Shown here piece by piece: positions 22,922 to 32,523 of a stretch of 38,850 bases of DNA. Under the pieces are notes generated by a model. The model was not told where the DNA came from, ran no database searches, and was given only the letters and a program-made list of their open reading frames with translations. Source of the DNA: Fidelibacterota bacterium (GTDB lineage: Bacteria > Pseudomonadota > Alphaproteobacteria > Rhodospirillales > Rhodospirillaceae); assembly GCA_947476065.1 (NCBI GenBank), contig CANJPG010000027.1:1-38850 (forward strand), given 5' to 3'. Made by a program: the position numbers and the translations under genes. The first letter of the stretch is position 1. Every line of letters begins with the position of its first letter.

Positions 22922-24231
22922 TCCGCGGCGGGCCGCGAGGCTATGCCGCGTTTTTCCAGCCGCGCCCGGTCGGCGGCATCGAGCAGAACGGAAAAGCGCG
23001 CCTCGCGCTCGTCGTCCTTGCGGTTCAAGACCTCGCCGCGCCTGTAAAGCCAGGCGATGGTCTCGCCGTCTTCCAGGGGCACCGCGATATCGAGCGGACG
23101 GCGGCGTTGGGCCAGCTCTTCGTCGATCATGTCCAAGAGGTCGCCAGTCCCCTCGCCCGTGACCGCCGACAGCGCCACTTCGTCGGGGGTGCGGGCGGCA
23201 GCAGCAGAAACGGCCTGCGCGTCCTCTTCGCTCAGCAGGTCTATCTTGTTGAGGGCCTCGATCATCGGGCGTTCGCCGTCACGTTCGACGCCCAGCTGCT
23301 TCAAGACGTCTTCGACGTCGTGCTTCTGGGCTTCGCTTTCGGGATGGGCGATGTCGCGTACGTGGATAATGACATCGGCTTCCAGCACCTCTTCCAAAGT
23401 CGCCCGGAAAGCCGCCACGAGCTCGTGCGGCAGGTCGGAGACGAAGCCGACCGTATCCGATAAAATGACCGTGCGGCCCGAGGGCAGCTTCAATTGCCGC
23501 ATGGTGGGGTCGAGCGTCGCGAACAGCTGGTCCATGGCCACCACATTGGCAGCCGTCAGCTTGTTGAACAGCGTCGATTTGCCGGCGTTGGTGTAGCCCA
23601 CCAAAGCGACAATGGGATACGGGATGCGCCGGCGGGCCTCGCGGTGCAGACCGCGGGTTCGGGTGACGGTTTCCAGCTCTTTCTTCAGCCGCACGATGCG
23701 CTCGCCGATCAGGCGGCGGTCGATTTCGATCTGGGTTTCGCCGGGGCCGCCGAGGAATCCGAAGCCGCCGCGCTGGCGTTCGAGGTGGGTCCAGCTGCGG
23801 ACCAAGCGGCTTTTCTGGTAGGACAGGTGCGCCAGTTCTACCTGCAACATGCCTTCGCGGGTCCGGGCGCGCTCGCCGAAGATCTCCAGGATCAGCCCGG
23901 TACGGTCGATGACCTTGGCGTTCCAGGATTTCTCCAGATTGCGCTGCTGGCCCGGCGACAGGTGCCCGTCGACGACCACCAGCTCGATCTTTTCTTCTTT
24001 GATAAAGTCGCCCAGCCGCTCAACCGTGCCTTCACCCAAGTATGTGGCGGGATTGGGCTTGGCCAGAGTGACGGTTTCGGCGTGGATAACGTCAAGCCTG
24101 ATGGCCGCCGCCAGCCCCCGCGCCTCTTCCAGACGCGAGCGTTCGCCGTAACCGTCGGCCTCGCTCGCCCGCTTTTTCAGGCGAGGATGGACGATGACGG
24201 TGCGGGTGGCAGCCTTGGATGTCGTATGCAA
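22918..24231 (-). CDS. hflX: GTPase HflX
   Basis: 437 aa. N-terminal HflX domain with ATYLGEGTVERL and VVVDGHLSPGQQRNLE, then the signature GERARTREGMLQVELAHLSYQ and RQRGGFGFLGGPGETQ. G motifs follow: GYTNAGKSTLFNKL (P-loop), DTVGFVSDLP (G3), NKIDL (G4). HflX binds the 50S ribosome and splits stalled or heat-damaged ribosomes. The only fitting start is TTG 24231, without a clear SD; it lies 32 bp after the hfq stop. hfq-hflX adjacency is conserved across proteobacteria. Confidence 0.95.
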   Translation of the reverse strand: MHTTSKAATRTVIVHPRLKKRASEADGYGERSRLEEARGLAAAIRLDVIHAETVTLAKPNPATYLGEGTVERLGDFIKEEKIELVVVDGHLSPGQQRNLEKSWNAKVIDRTGLILEIFGERARTREGMLQVELAHLSYQKSRLVRSWTHLERQRGGFGFLGGPGETQIEIDRRLIGERIVRLKKELETVTRTRGLHREARRRIPYPIVALVGYTNAGKSTLFNKLTAANVVAMDQLFATLDPTMRQLKLPSGRTVILSDTVGFVSDLPHELVAAFRATLEEVLEADVIIHVRDIAHPESEAQKHDVEDVLKQLGVERDGERPMIEALNKIDLLSEEDAQAVSAAAARTPDEVALSAVTGEGTGDLLDMIDEELAQRRRPLDIAVPLEDGETIAWLYRRGEVLNRKDDEREARFSVLLDAADRARLEKRGIASRPAAE

Positions 24232-24263
24232 ATTATGTGATCAGGAGCTTTAGAGAGCCGGGC

Positions 24264-24530
24264 CTACGGGGCCTCTTCTTCCTTCGCTCCGCCTTCGTCC
24301 TTGGGTTCAAACAGCTGAACCGGCGCGGATGGCATCACGGTGGAAATGGCGTGTTTGTATACCAATTGTGTGTGCCCATCGCGCCGCAGCAGCATGGAGA
24401 AATTGTCGAACCAGGTGACAATTCCCTGGAGCTTAACGCCGTTGACCAGGAAAACGGTCACGGGTGTTTTATGTTTGCGGATGGCATTGAGAAACACATC
24501 CTGGACATTTTGTGCTTTTTCGGCGGACAT
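24264..24530 (-). CDS. hfq: RNA chaperone Hfq
   Basis: 88 aa. Sm1 motif: [28 protein letters not shown], with the proximal-face Gln and Asn/Phe; Sm2: [12 protein letters not shown] with the KH pair that contacts the 3' U-tail. A short acidic C-terminal tail ([12 protein letters not shown]) is present. Hexameric Hfq pairs sRNAs with mRNAs. ATG 24530 is chosen; the frame opens 267 bp further upstream, but that region contains the candidate promoter at 24621-24649 and overlaps the HAD gene, so it is not coding for Hfq. Confidence 0.97.
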   Translation of the reverse strand: MSAEKAQNVQDVFLNAIRKHKTPVTVFLVNGVKLQGIVTWFDNFSMLLRRDGHTQLVYKHAISTVMPSAPVQLFEPKDEGGAKEEEAP

Positions 24531-24620
24531 CGGAGTTGGCACCTGCTCTTTGTTGTTTTCGTTGCGGGCTTCGTCCCCTGGGTGCGGCGCGTGGGCGGCA
24601 CCGCAATTCCCATCCGTAAG

Positions 24621-24649
24621 TTCTAGAATTTTTAGTGGAAAGGGGTCAA
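24621..24649 (-). promoter_or_regulatory. candidate hfq promoter
   Basis: On the minus strand TTGACC (24649-24644), a 17-bp spacer and CTAGAA (24626-24621) fit an alphaproteobacterial sigma-70 promoter. Start of transcription would be near 24614, giving an 80-nt leader before hfq. It lies in the 143-bp gap after the HAD gene, the first real break in the array from dusB. Confidence 0.6.
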
Positions 24650-24673
24650 CCGCGTATCCCGTTAAAGTCCCTG

Positions 24674-25342
24674 TTAATTGCGCGGTGGCGCCGAACGGAT
24701 CAGCGCCGCCAAAGCCTTGCAATCCGCCACGATCCGGTCCGGGTGAGCGGTATTTGGCTCCGTTACATAGGTTGCGCCTACAAATACTGTACGGCAACCC
24801 GCACTGGTGCCGCAGACGATGTCGATGGCGGCATCGCCGACAAACCAGACCTCCGGCCCCGCCGTGATGCCGCTCGGATCCAGCGCCATGTGAACCGGAT
24901 CGGCGGCCGGTTTGTCGCGCGCGGCATCCTGCGCGCCCACCAGGCGCCCGAACAGGCTAGTCCAGCCCAGGTGTTCGGCCTCCGAGCGTAGATATTTGCC
25001 GGTCTTGTTGCTGACCACGCCCAGATAAATGCCCGACCCTGCCGCCTCGCGCAGCATGTCCTCGGCGCCGTCGTTGGTCGTCAGCATTTCCAGGTGCACT
25101 TCCGCAAAGGCCTGGTAGAAAATCTCGCGCGCCTCTTCCCAGCGCCCGCCGAACAGGGCCGGAAACGTATCGCGCAGCGATCCCGCAACACGGGCGCGCA
25201 CCTCTTCGGGGGTCCAGGTCTGCTGCCCCATGGCCGAGAGGGTGATGTTGATGGCCCGGCTGATACAGGGCCAGGTATCGACCAAGGTATTATCCCAGTC
25301 GAACAGAATCGCACGTGGTTTAGGGAGCTGAATCTCAGGCAT
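24674..25342 (-). CDS. HAD-family hydrolase (phosphoglycolate phosphatase-like)
   Basis: 222 aa. HAD motif [12 protein letters not shown] (Asp15, Asp17), a helical cap, motif II VVSNKTG, motif III Lys in RDKPAADP, and motif [11 protein letters not shown]. The size and cap are those of Gph-like phosphatases, but the substrate is open. It overlaps the 3' end of the D-amino-acid aminotransferase gene by 8 bp, so the two are translationally coupled. The C-terminus [12 protein letters not shown] is ordinary. Confidence 0.88.
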   Translation of the reverse strand: MPEIQLPKPRAILFDWDNTLVDTWPCISRAINITLSAMGQQTWTPEEVRARVAGSLRDTFPALFGGRWEEAREIFYQAFAEVHLEMLTTNDGAEDMLREAAGSGIYLGVVSNKTGKYLRSEAEHLGWTSLFGRLVGAQDAARDKPAADPVHMALDPSGITAGPEVWFVGDAAIDIVCGTSAGCRTVFVGATYVTEPNTAHPDRIVADCKALAALIRSAPPRN

Positions 25343-26210
25343 CCCAGGCCGTTTCCGTCAGGTCATCGAGAAAAGCCCGGTAGCGCTGGCGCAGGTCGAG
25401 GGCGATCGTGCCCGGCGCGCCGTTGGCGACCTGGCGCTCGTCGATCTGCACCACCGGCATGACGAAGGTGGTGGTGCCGGTCAGGAAGACCTCCTTGGCT
25501 TTCTTGGTCTCATCCAGCGTGAAGGCGCGCTCCTGGACCTTGTAGCCAGCGGCGCGGGCTATCTTGATGACTGTCGCGCGCGTCACGCCCCCAAGAATGG
25601 CGTTGCTCAGCGGATGGGTGACGATGACCTTATCCGGCGTCACCAGCCAGGCGTTGGAGGCCGAGGCTTCGGTGACCGTTCCATCAGGCCGGTGCAGCAG
25701 CGCTTCGAAGGCTTTGGCCTCATAGGCCGCCTGCTTGGCCAGGACGTTGGGAAGAAGGCCCACGGACTTGATATCGCAGCGGCCCCAGCGCTGGTCGGGC
25801 TGGGTGATCAGCTTAACGCCGGCTTCGGCCACCGACTCCGGCGGACCGGCGCCGTGTTTGGCTGTGACGACGATGCTGGGTTTCACGCTGGCACCCGGGA
25901 AGTTGTGCAGGCGCGGCGCAACGCCCCGATTAATCTGGATATAGACTGTGCCTTTGACGATGCGATTGCGGCGAATGACTTCCTGAATCACCGAGGTCAA
26001 CGCCCCATCGCTCATGGGGGCGCGCATCTTGAGCTCACTCAGGGAACGGTTGAGGCGGACTAAGTGACCTTGATAGTCGGCCGGCACGCCGTTCCAGATG
26101 CAGATCACCTCGTAAACGCCGTCGGCGAACTGGTAGCCGCGGTCTTCGATGTGAACAAAGGCCTGCTTCTGCGGAAGATAGCGGCCGTTGACGTAAGCAA
26201 TATGAGACAT
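25335..26210 (-). CDS. dat: D-amino-acid transaminase
   Basis: 291 aa fold-type IV PLP enzyme. The Schiff-base lysine is Lys148 in CDIKSVGLLPNVLAKQ. The N-terminal motif YVNGRYLPQ and HIEDRGYQFADGVYEV and the TEASASNAWLV and THPLSNAILGGVTR segments match D-alanine aminotransferase better than IlvE. It interconverts D-Ala/D-Glu and keto acids, feeding peptidoglycan. It lies 15 bp after ntrX and overlaps the HAD gene, so it is inside the ntr transcript; dat next to ntrX recurs in related alphaproteobacteria. Confidence 0.88.
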   Translation of the reverse strand: MSHIAYVNGRYLPQKQAFVHIEDRGYQFADGVYEVICIWNGVPADYQGHLVRLNRSLSELKMRAPMSDGALTSVIQEVIRRNRIVKGTVYIQINRGVAPRLHNFPGASVKPSIVVTAKHGAGPPESVAEAGVKLITQPDQRWGRCDIKSVGLLPNVLAKQAAYEAKAFEALLHRPDGTVTEASASNAWLVTPDKVIVTHPLSNAILGGVTRATVIKIARAAGYKVQERAFTLDETKKAKEVFLTGTTTFVMPVVQIDERQVANGAPGTIALDLRQRYRAFLDDLTETAWDA

Positions 26211-26225
26211 GGACCGTGTAGCTTT

Positions 26226-27656
26226 TTAGATGTGGGTTTCGTCGCCGCTGCCGCTACCGTTTTCGCGGCGGCGGGCGTCGGTGGAGACACCGAGCGACTT
26301 GAGCTTGCGATGGAGGGCCGAGCGTTCCATGCCGACGAAGTCAGCGGTGCGCGAGATATTGCCGCCGTAGCGCACCACCTGGGCCATGAGGTATTCGCGC
26401 TCGAACATCTCGCGCGCCTCGCGCAGCGGCAGGGTCATGATTTCGTCAGAGCGTTGCAGCCTGAGGATCTGCGGCGTATCGCTGTTGATGTCGCTGGGCA
26501 GCATATCGGCACGGATCGGATCGTTGATGCCGCCCGGAGCCATGATCAACAGACCCTCGATGACATTCTTCAGCTGACGCACGTTGCCGGGCCACGGATA
26601 GGTTTGCAACGCCGCCACCGCATCCTCACCCAGCACGCGGCGCGGCAGGCCCGCTGCCGCAGCGGCGCGGTCCATCAGGTGGCGGATGAGATCGGGAATA
26701 TCCTCGCGGCGTTCCTCGAGGGATGGCACCAGAATCGGCACCACACTTAAACGATAGAACAGTTCTTCGCGGAAAAGCCCCTTCTTGATCTCGGTGCGCA
26801 GGTCGCGATTGGTGGTGGCGATGACGCGCACGTCGATATCGACCGCGCCCTGGCCATTGATGCGCTCGACGCGCTGATCCTGAAGGATACGGATGATGCT
26901 GCTTTGCGTAGCCAGCGGCATGTCAGCCACTTCGTCCAGCATCAACGTGCCGCCATCCGCGCGTTCCAAGAGGCCGGTGGGACCATCGGCCGTGCCCGTG
27001 CCGAACAGCAATTCACTCATGCGGTCGGGATGCAGCGAGGCGCAGTTGGCGACGACAAAGGGGCTTTGCGCGCGCGGGCTGCACATGTGGATCTGACGCG
27101 CCACGACTTCCTTGCCCGAGCCGGCGGGGCCGGTGATCAGCACACGAGAGCCTGTCGGTCCGACGCGTTCGATCGTCCGGCGCAGTGCCGAAACCGCAGG
27201 GCATGAACCGATGAGCAACTCGGGATCGCCTGCCCGGCTTTTGAGTTCGATGTTCTCGCGCTTCAGACGCGCCGCTTCCAGCGCGCGGCCCAGGATCAGC
27301 AGCAGGCGGTCGGCCTCGAAAGGCTTTTCAATGAAGTCGTAGGCACCTTGTTTGATGGCCTCGACCGCCGTGGCGATGCTGCCATGGCCTGAAATCATCA
27401 CGACGGGAACGGCTGGACGCATGGCTTTGATGGCGGCCAGGATCTGCAAGCCGTCGAGTTTGCTGTTCTCGAGCCAGATGTCGAGGATCACCGCCGCAGG
27501 CGCGCGCAGCTTGACCTGCTCCAGCGCCTGATCGCTCGAGGCCGCCTCGCGGGTGGTGTAGCCCTCGTCCTGGAGAATACCGCCGACAGCCGTGCGGATA
27601 TCGGCCTCGTCATCGACAATCAGGATATCGGATAACATGGACATATTCTGAGCCAT
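26226..27656 (-). CDS. ntrX: nitrogen response regulator NtrX
   Basis: 476 aa. Receiver: VDDEAD, phospho-acceptor Asp59 in VILDIWLENS, switch Lys in DFIEKPF. AAA+ domain: Walker A GPAGSGKE, Walker B TLMLDEVAD, an arginine-finger region LFREELFYRLSVVP. C-terminal Fis-type HTH with ISRTADFVGMERSALHRKL. The sigma-54-contacting GAFTGA loop is absent; GTGTADGPTGLLERADGG occupies that place. So it probably regulates sigma-70 genes or acts without sigma-54. Partner of NtrY, whose gene ends 5 bp upstream. Met7 is an equally good start. Confidence 0.95.
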   Translation of the reverse strand: MAQNMSMLSDILIVDDEADIRTAVGGILQDEGYTTREAASSDQALEQVKLRAPAAVILDIWLENSKLDGLQILAAIKAMRPAVPVVMISGHGSIATAVEAIKQGAYDFIEKPFEADRLLLILGRALEAARLKRENIELKSRAGDPELLIGSCPAVSALRRTIERVGPTGSRVLITGPAGSGKEVVARQIHMCSPRAQSPFVVANCASLHPDRMSELLFGTGTADGPTGLLERADGGTLMLDEVADMPLATQSSIIRILQDQRVERINGQGAVDIDVRVIATTNRDLRTEIKKGLFREELFYRLSVVPILVPSLEERREDIPDLIRHLMDRAAAAAGLPRRVLGEDAVAALQTYPWPGNVRQLKNVIEGLLIMAPGGINDPIRADMLPSDINSDTPQILRLQRSDEIMTLPLREAREMFEREYLMAQVVRYGGNISRTADFVGMERSALHRKLKSLGVSTDARRRENGSGSGDETHI

Positions 27657-27661
27657 AACAA

Positions 27662-29953
27662 CTACTCTCCAGCCGCACGCAGCGGCGCGACATGATCTAG
27701 GGTCTGCGCGGCTTCCACCGCCAGGGTCGAGGGGAAGCGCAAGGTAACTTGGGCTCCGGTTTCATTAGGAAGGTCTTCGAGCGTGACGGCGCCGCCGTGG
27801 TCTTCAAGGATCTTCTTGACGATGGCCAGCCCCAAGCCGGTCCCCTTGGCCCGCGTCGTGACGTAAGGCTCGGTCAGGCGTTCGCGTTCGGTGTGCGGCA
27901 GACCGACGCCGTTGTCGATGACGCGCACGGCGAGATCGCCCTTCTCGGCATGGTCGAGCCGCACTGTGATTCGTCCGAGCCCCTTTTTGCCGAGGACCGC
28001 GGGGCCGAAGCGCGCATCAACCGCCTCGACGGCGTTCTTGAGGATGTTGGTCAGCGCCTGGCCCACCTGCCGCGCATCGCAGCGCAGCCGGTAGGGATGC
28101 GACGGCACATCCATCGCGAATTCGATATGCGGATAGGCATGTCGCTGCAGCATCACCGCGTCGCGCATGATGCCGGTGAGGTCGGCGGTTTTCAGGACGG
28201 CGCTGGGCAGGCGCGCGAAGGCCGAGAACTCGTCGACCATGTGGCCGATGTCGCCGACGTGACGGATGATGGTGTCGGTGCATTGGGCAAACAGGCCGGA
28301 GTCGTCGGCCAGCTTGTCCATGTATTTGCGCTTCAGGCGCTCGGCCGAAAGTTGGATCGGCGTCAGCGGATTCTTGATCTCGTGGGCGATGCGGCGCGCG
28401 ACGTCGGCCCAGGCGGCTTTGCGCTGCGCCGATTGCAGCGCGGTGATGTCATCAAATGTCACGACGTAGCCGACCACCTGCTCGCCGACCTGTTCGACCG
28501 ACATGCGGACGAGGAAGGTCTTCTGCGTGCTGCCTTCGACGATCTGGACTTCCTTTTGCAGGATTTTCTGCGAAGCGGCGCGGGCTTCGTCCAGCATGCG
28601 CCCGAACTCGGGCACGCATTCGGCCAGCGGTTTGCCAATGGCAGCGCCCAGATCGAGGTCCAGCAGCACCGCCGCCGAGCGGTTCGGCAGGGTGATGTTG
28701 CCCTGCGGATCGAGGCCGATGACACCGGCGCTGACACCGGCCAGCACCGTTTCGGTGAACCGGCGGCGTTCGTCGAGCTGGGCATTAGTGTCACGCAGCG
28801 CGGTCTGCTGTTCACCCAAGCGCTTGGTCATGCGGTTGAAGGCGCGGCTGAGATAGGCCAACTCGTCGCCGGATTCGGTTTCCTGGACGCGCACGGCCAG
28901 ATCACCGCCGCGCACACGTTCGGCTGCATTGATCAGCTCGATGATCGGCTTGGCCAGCCGCGTCGCCAGGGCGAGGCCGAACCATACGGAGACCAGCAGC
29001 AAAAGCAGCGCCACCACGGTGAACAGCAGTGTGAAACTGATTTCCAGCTCCGAGCGCTCGCCTTCCAGACGCAGGTATTCAGACACCGCGGCCTCGGTGC
29101 GCGACAGACGCGCGAGCACATTGGCGTCGACGAAGCGGCCCACCAGCAGATAGGCGGCGGGATAGGATTCCAGTTTGACTAGGGCGCGCACGCGGTCGGA
29201 GCTTTGGCCCGTCAGCACGGCCACCTGGCCGACGTTGGCGGTGGCGATGGCCTGGAAGGGAATCTGCTCGCCGGTCTGTAAAGCGAACGTGTAGCCGGCC
29301 TTGGCGATGACCTTAAGGTCAGTCGTGAACATCACGGCTTCAGTGAGCCCGCGAAAGGCCGCTTGGGTCGACAGGAACTGGTCGCGCAGCTGCTGCTCGC
29401 CGGCGGACAGTGTCGGCCATTGGCGATTGATGTCGTTGGCCACCGCCAAGGCGTCAGCCTTGATGGCTTGCTGGTGTTCCGCGAGATAAGCGCGCGCAAT
29501 TGCGGCGGATTCGGTAACGGCGGTTTTCACTCGCTCGCCGAACCAGGTCTGCACGCCGAAGGTGAAAAACAGCGTCGAGAAAATCGCGATCAGCAGCGTC
29601 GGCGTCATGGCGATGACGCCGAACAGCACGACGAGACGGATATGTAGGCGCGAGCCCATGGTGCCCGCGCGATGGGCGCGCCACAGCCGGATCAGGCGCA
29701 TGGCCACCAGCGCCGTCAGACCCAACACCACGAGCAGGTCGATGTTGAGCAGGATGAGTGTCGAGGTGGCGTTGGGCCCCTTGGAGCCCCAGCCCGACAT
29801 CGAAATATAGGTGGCCAATCCCGATGCCAGCGCCGCGCCGGTAAAAAGAATCGCCAGCGTATCGACCTGGATCTGCTTCAGGCGCGCAACGACGCGCGTA
29901 CGCAACGTGCGCGGCGCCGTATCAACAGGAAGATCCAAGACGTCAGAATTCAT
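27662..29953 (-). CDS. ntrY: nitrogen sensor histidine kinase NtrY
   Basis: 763 aa. Three N-terminal membrane segments (about 35-55, 66-90, 105-140), a periplasmic region (about 145-310), a fourth segment (LEISFTLLFTVVALLLLLVSVWFG), then HAMP (about 345-395), PAS (FTETVLAGVSAGVIGLDPQGNI), the H-box IAHEIKNPLTPIQLSAERL, N-box NILKNAVEAV, and ATP-lid motifs DNGVGLP and GTGLGLAIVKKI. It autophosphorylates on His and signals to NtrX. It lies 15 bp downstream of ntrC. Confidence 0.95.
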   Translation of the reverse strand: MNSDVLDLPVDTAPRTLRTRVVARLKQIQVDTLAILFTGAALASGLATYISMSGWGSKGPNATSTLILLNIDLLVVLGLTALVAMRLIRLWRAHRAGTMGSRLHIRLVVLFGVIAMTPTLLIAIFSTLFFTFGVQTWFGERVKTAVTESAAIARAYLAEHQQAIKADALAVANDINRQWPTLSAGEQQLRDQFLSTQAAFRGLTEAVMFTTDLKVIAKAGYTFALQTGEQIPFQAIATANVGQVAVLTGQSSDRVRALVKLESYPAAYLLVGRFVDANVLARLSRTEAAVSEYLRLEGERSELEISFTLLFTVVALLLLLVSVWFGLALATRLAKPIIELINAAERVRGGDLAVRVQETESGDELAYLSRAFNRMTKRLGEQQTALRDTNAQLDERRRFTETVLAGVSAGVIGLDPQGNITLPNRSAAVLLDLDLGAAIGKPLAECVPEFGRMLDEARAASQKILQKEVQIVEGSTQKTFLVRMSVEQVGEQVVGYVVTFDDITALQSAQRKAAWADVARRIAHEIKNPLTPIQLSAERLKRKYMDKLADDSGLFAQCTDTIIRHVGDIGHMVDEFSAFARLPSAVLKTADLTGIMRDAVMLQRHAYPHIEFAMDVPSHPYRLRCDARQVGQALTNILKNAVEAVDARFGPAVLGKKGLGRITVRLDHAEKGDLAVRVIDNGVGLPHTERERLTEPYVTTRAKGTGLGLAIVKKILEDHGGAVTLEDLPNETGAQVTLRFPSTLAVEAAQTLDHVAPLRAAGE

Positions 29954-29968
29954 CTGCCGTCACCGCCC

Positions 29969-31405
29969 TTATTTAGGTCCACGCATGACGCCAATGTCGA
30001 GTTCGCGAATTTTCTTGCGCAGCGTATTGCGGTTGAGGCCCAGAATTTCCGCCGCCTTCACCTGGTTGCCGCGCGTGGCCACCAGGGTCAGCGAGATCAG
30101 TGGGCGCTCCAGTTCACGCAAGACGCGGTCGTAAAGGCCGCGCGGCGGCAGCGCGCCGTTGTGGCCGTCGAAGTAGTCGCGCAGGTGTTTCTCGATAGTG
30201 CCGGACAGCGTCGCCGGTTCGCCGTCTTCGGTCACCTGCTGAGCCGTCGCCCCCGCCAATTCCATCTCGACGACATCGAGGCCGATGACTGGCTCGTTAT
30301 AGAGGGCCACCATGCGCTTCATCATGTTCTCGAGCTCGCGCACGTTGCCCGGCCAGCGGTGCGTCTTCAGGCGTTCGACGGCCGCCGGTTCCAGCGCCTT
30401 GGCCGGCAAGCCCTCGCCCATGCTCTGGGCCAGGAAGTGGTTAATGAGCTCGGGAATGTCTTCCAGGCGCTGACGCAAGGGCGGAATGCGGATCGGCACC
30501 ACGTTCAAGCGGTAGTACAAGTCTTCGCGGAACATACCGAGCTTGATGAGCTGGGTGAGATCGCGGTGCGTGGCGGCGACGATGCGCACGTTGGCCTTGA
30601 TCGGCGTGCGCCCGCCGACGCTGGTGTAGCGCCCATCCTGCAGCACGCGCAGCAATCGCGTTTGGGCTTCGGGCGGCATGTCGCCGATTTCATCCAGGAA
30701 CAGCGTACCGCCCTCGGCCTGCTCGAAGCGGCCCGAGGCGCGCGCCATGGCGCCAGTGAACGAGCCCTTCTCATGCCCAAACAGCTCGCTCTCGATCAGC
30801 TCGCGCGGGATCGCGGCCATGTTAACGGCGACAAAGGGCCCGTTGCGTCGGCGTCCGAAGTCATGCAGCGCGCGGGCCACCAGTTCCTTGCCCGTGCCGG
30901 ACTCGCCGGTGATCATCACGGTTAGGTCGGTGTTCATCAAACGGGCGACCGCCCGATAAATGTCCTGCATGGCCGGCGAGCGGCCGACGATGGGCAGGCG
31001 TTCGGTAGTAACGTCGTTGGCCGGCGTATGCTCACTGAGCTTGGTGGCCAGCGCGCGGTTGACGACGTTGACCAGTTCGCCGAGGTCGAAGGGCTTGGGC
31101 AGATATTCAAAGGCTCCGCGCTCGGCAGCCTTGACCGCCGTGAGCAAGGTATTCTGCGCACTCATGACTATCACGCGAAGATCGGGCCGCAGCTTCTTGA
31201 TGCGCGGCAGCAGGTCGAGGCCGTTTTCGTCGGGCATCACGACGTCGGTAATCACCAGGTCGCCGTCGCCGTCGGCCACCCAGCGCCAGAGCGTCGCTGC
31301 ATTTCCCGTGGTGCGCACGTCGTAGCCGGCCCGACCCAAGGCCTGAGTCAGCACCGTGCGGATGCCGTGGTCATCGTCGGCGATGAGAACAGTGGCGGCA
31401 CTCAT
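29969..31405 (-). CDS. ntrC: nitrogen regulation response regulator NtrC
   Basis: 478 aa. Receiver with DDDHG and Asp54 ([10 protein letters not shown]), Lys in YLPKPFD; AAA+ with [21 protein letters not shown] (GSFTGA variant of the sigma-54 loop), [10 protein letters not shown] and GNVRELEN; C-terminal Fis [24 protein letters not shown]. It activates sigma-54 promoters of nitrogen assimilation genes when phosphorylated by NtrB. Its ATG overlaps the ntrB stop by 4 bp. Confidence 0.96.
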   Translation of the reverse strand: MSAATVLIADDDHGIRTVLTQALGRAGYDVRTTGNAATLWRWVADGDGDLVITDVVMPDENGLDLLPRIKKLRPDLRVIVMSAQNTLLTAVKAAERGAFEYLPKPFDLGELVNVVNRALATKLSEHTPANDVTTERLPIVGRSPAMQDIYRAVARLMNTDLTVMITGESGTGKELVARALHDFGRRRNGPFVAVNMAAIPRELIESELFGHEKGSFTGAMARASGRFEQAEGGTLFLDEIGDMPPEAQTRLLRVLQDGRYTSVGGRTPIKANVRIVAATHRDLTQLIKLGMFREDLYYRLNVVPIRIPPLRQRLEDIPELINHFLAQSMGEGLPAKALEPAAVERLKTHRWPGNVRELENMMKRMVALYNEPVIGLDVVEMELAGATAQQVTEDGEPATLSGTIEKHLRDYFDGHNGALPPRGLYDRVLRELERPLISLTLVATRGNQVKAAEILGLNRNTLRKKIRELDIGVMRGPK

Positions 31406-32523
31406 GCGGCATCTCCGATGATGATCGGCAACATGATTTTGAAAATTGTGCGGGCCCGAAAGCTTTCGAACTCGATGATGCCGCCATGGTCGGTGATGAT
31501 CTTGGCAACCAGCGCGAGGCCCAAACCGCTGCCCTTCGGCTTGGTGGTGACAAAAGGATCAAACAGATGCGGGCGCAGGTCCTCGGGGATGCCGGGGCCG
31601 TTGTCCTGCACCGTCACCACCAGCGGCAACTGCACGCGTCCGCTGCTGCCGGACACGGCGACACGCACACCCGGCTGGAAGGAGGTCGACAGAATGATCT
31701 CGCCACCCTTGGACGGCACCGCTTCGGCGGCGTTCTTGACCAGGTTCAGGAACACTTGCACCAGCTGGTCATGGTTGCCGTTGACTGGCGGCAGCGACGG
31801 ATCGTAACGCTCGACGAACTTCACCGAAGCGCCGAAGCCGTTCTCAGCGACGCGGCGCACGCGTTCCAGAACGGCATGGATGTTGACCGGGGCGCGCTCC
31901 AGGGGGCGGTCATCGGAGAACACCTCCATGCGGTTGACCAGGGCGACGATGCGGTCGGCTTCGTCGCAGATCAGCTGCGTCAGCTTGCGGTCTTCCTCGG
32001 CGGCACTCTGGCCCAGCAGCTGTGCCGCGCCGCGAATGCCCGAGAGCGGATTCTTGACTTCGTGGGCCAGCAGGGCCGCCATAGCCGTCATGGACCGCGC
32101 CGAGTTGCGGTGCTCAAGCTGCTGGTCGAATTTGAGGGCGCGGGTCTGCTCCTGCAGCGAGATCACCACCCAGCCCGGCGTATCGGCAATCGGAGCCACA
32201 TGCGCCGAGACGGTGCGCATGCCGGTCTTGGGCGTATCGAGCACCATGCCGTAGGCCGACATGGGCGAGTCACCCTCTGCCGCTTGCTCGACCATGGCGA
32301 ACAAGGGGCCGTTGGGCGGCAGGATGTCTTTCAAGGGCTCGCGTGTCAGCAAGGGCGCGCTGCTTTGGAACAGCTGTTCGGCGGCGCTGTTGGCGTAGCG
32401 GATGGCGCGCTTGTCATCGATGACCAGGGTGGCCATCGACAAAGCGCCCAGCACCGATTCCGCGGTCAGGGTCGGCGTCTTGGCCGACGCATCGGGTCGC
32501 AGGAACGGAATGGTCACGGGCAT
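31402..32523 (-). CDS. ntrB: nitrogen regulation sensor histidine kinase NtrB
   Basis: 373 aa, soluble (no membrane segment). An N-terminal PAS domain (about 20-130, [22 protein letters not shown]), H-box [21 protein letters not shown] with His154, N-box [10 protein letters not shown], then DNGPGIP and [13 protein letters not shown]. In the family it is a PII-controlled kinase/phosphatase for NtrC; glnB itself is not in the window. It overlaps dusB by one base (TGATG) and ntrC by four. Confidence 0.95.
   Translation of the reverse strand: MPVTIPFLRPDASAKTPTLTAESVLGALSMATLVIDDKRAIRYANSAAEQLFQSSAPLLTREPLKDILPPNGPLFAMVEQAAEGDSPMSAYGMVLDTPKTGMRTVSAHVAPIADTPGWVVISLQEQTRALKFDQQLEHRNSARSMTAMAALLAHEVKNPLSGIRGAAQLLGQSAAEEDRKLTQLICDEADRIVALVNRMEVFSDDRPLERAPVNIHAVLERVRRVAENGFGASVKFVERYDPSLPPVNGNHDQLVQVFLNLVKNAAEAVPSKGGEIILSTSFQPGVRVAVSGSSGRVQLPLVVTVQDNGPGIPEDLRPHLFDPFVTTKPKGSGLGLALVAKIITDHGGIIEFESFRARTIFKIMLPIIIGDAA

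Noticed and set aside
24531-24797. 89-residue N-terminal extension of hfq
   Set aside because: It overlaps the HAD gene and the candidate promoter; Hfq is about 80-90 aa and starts at ATG 24530.
27749-29182. 477-aa open frame on the plus strand
   Set aside because: Exact shadow of ntrY; composition is that of an antisense frame (Arg/Gln/His-rich) with no recognisable domain.
29672-30925. 417-aa open frame on the plus strand
   Set aside because: Shadow of ntrY 5' end and ntrC.
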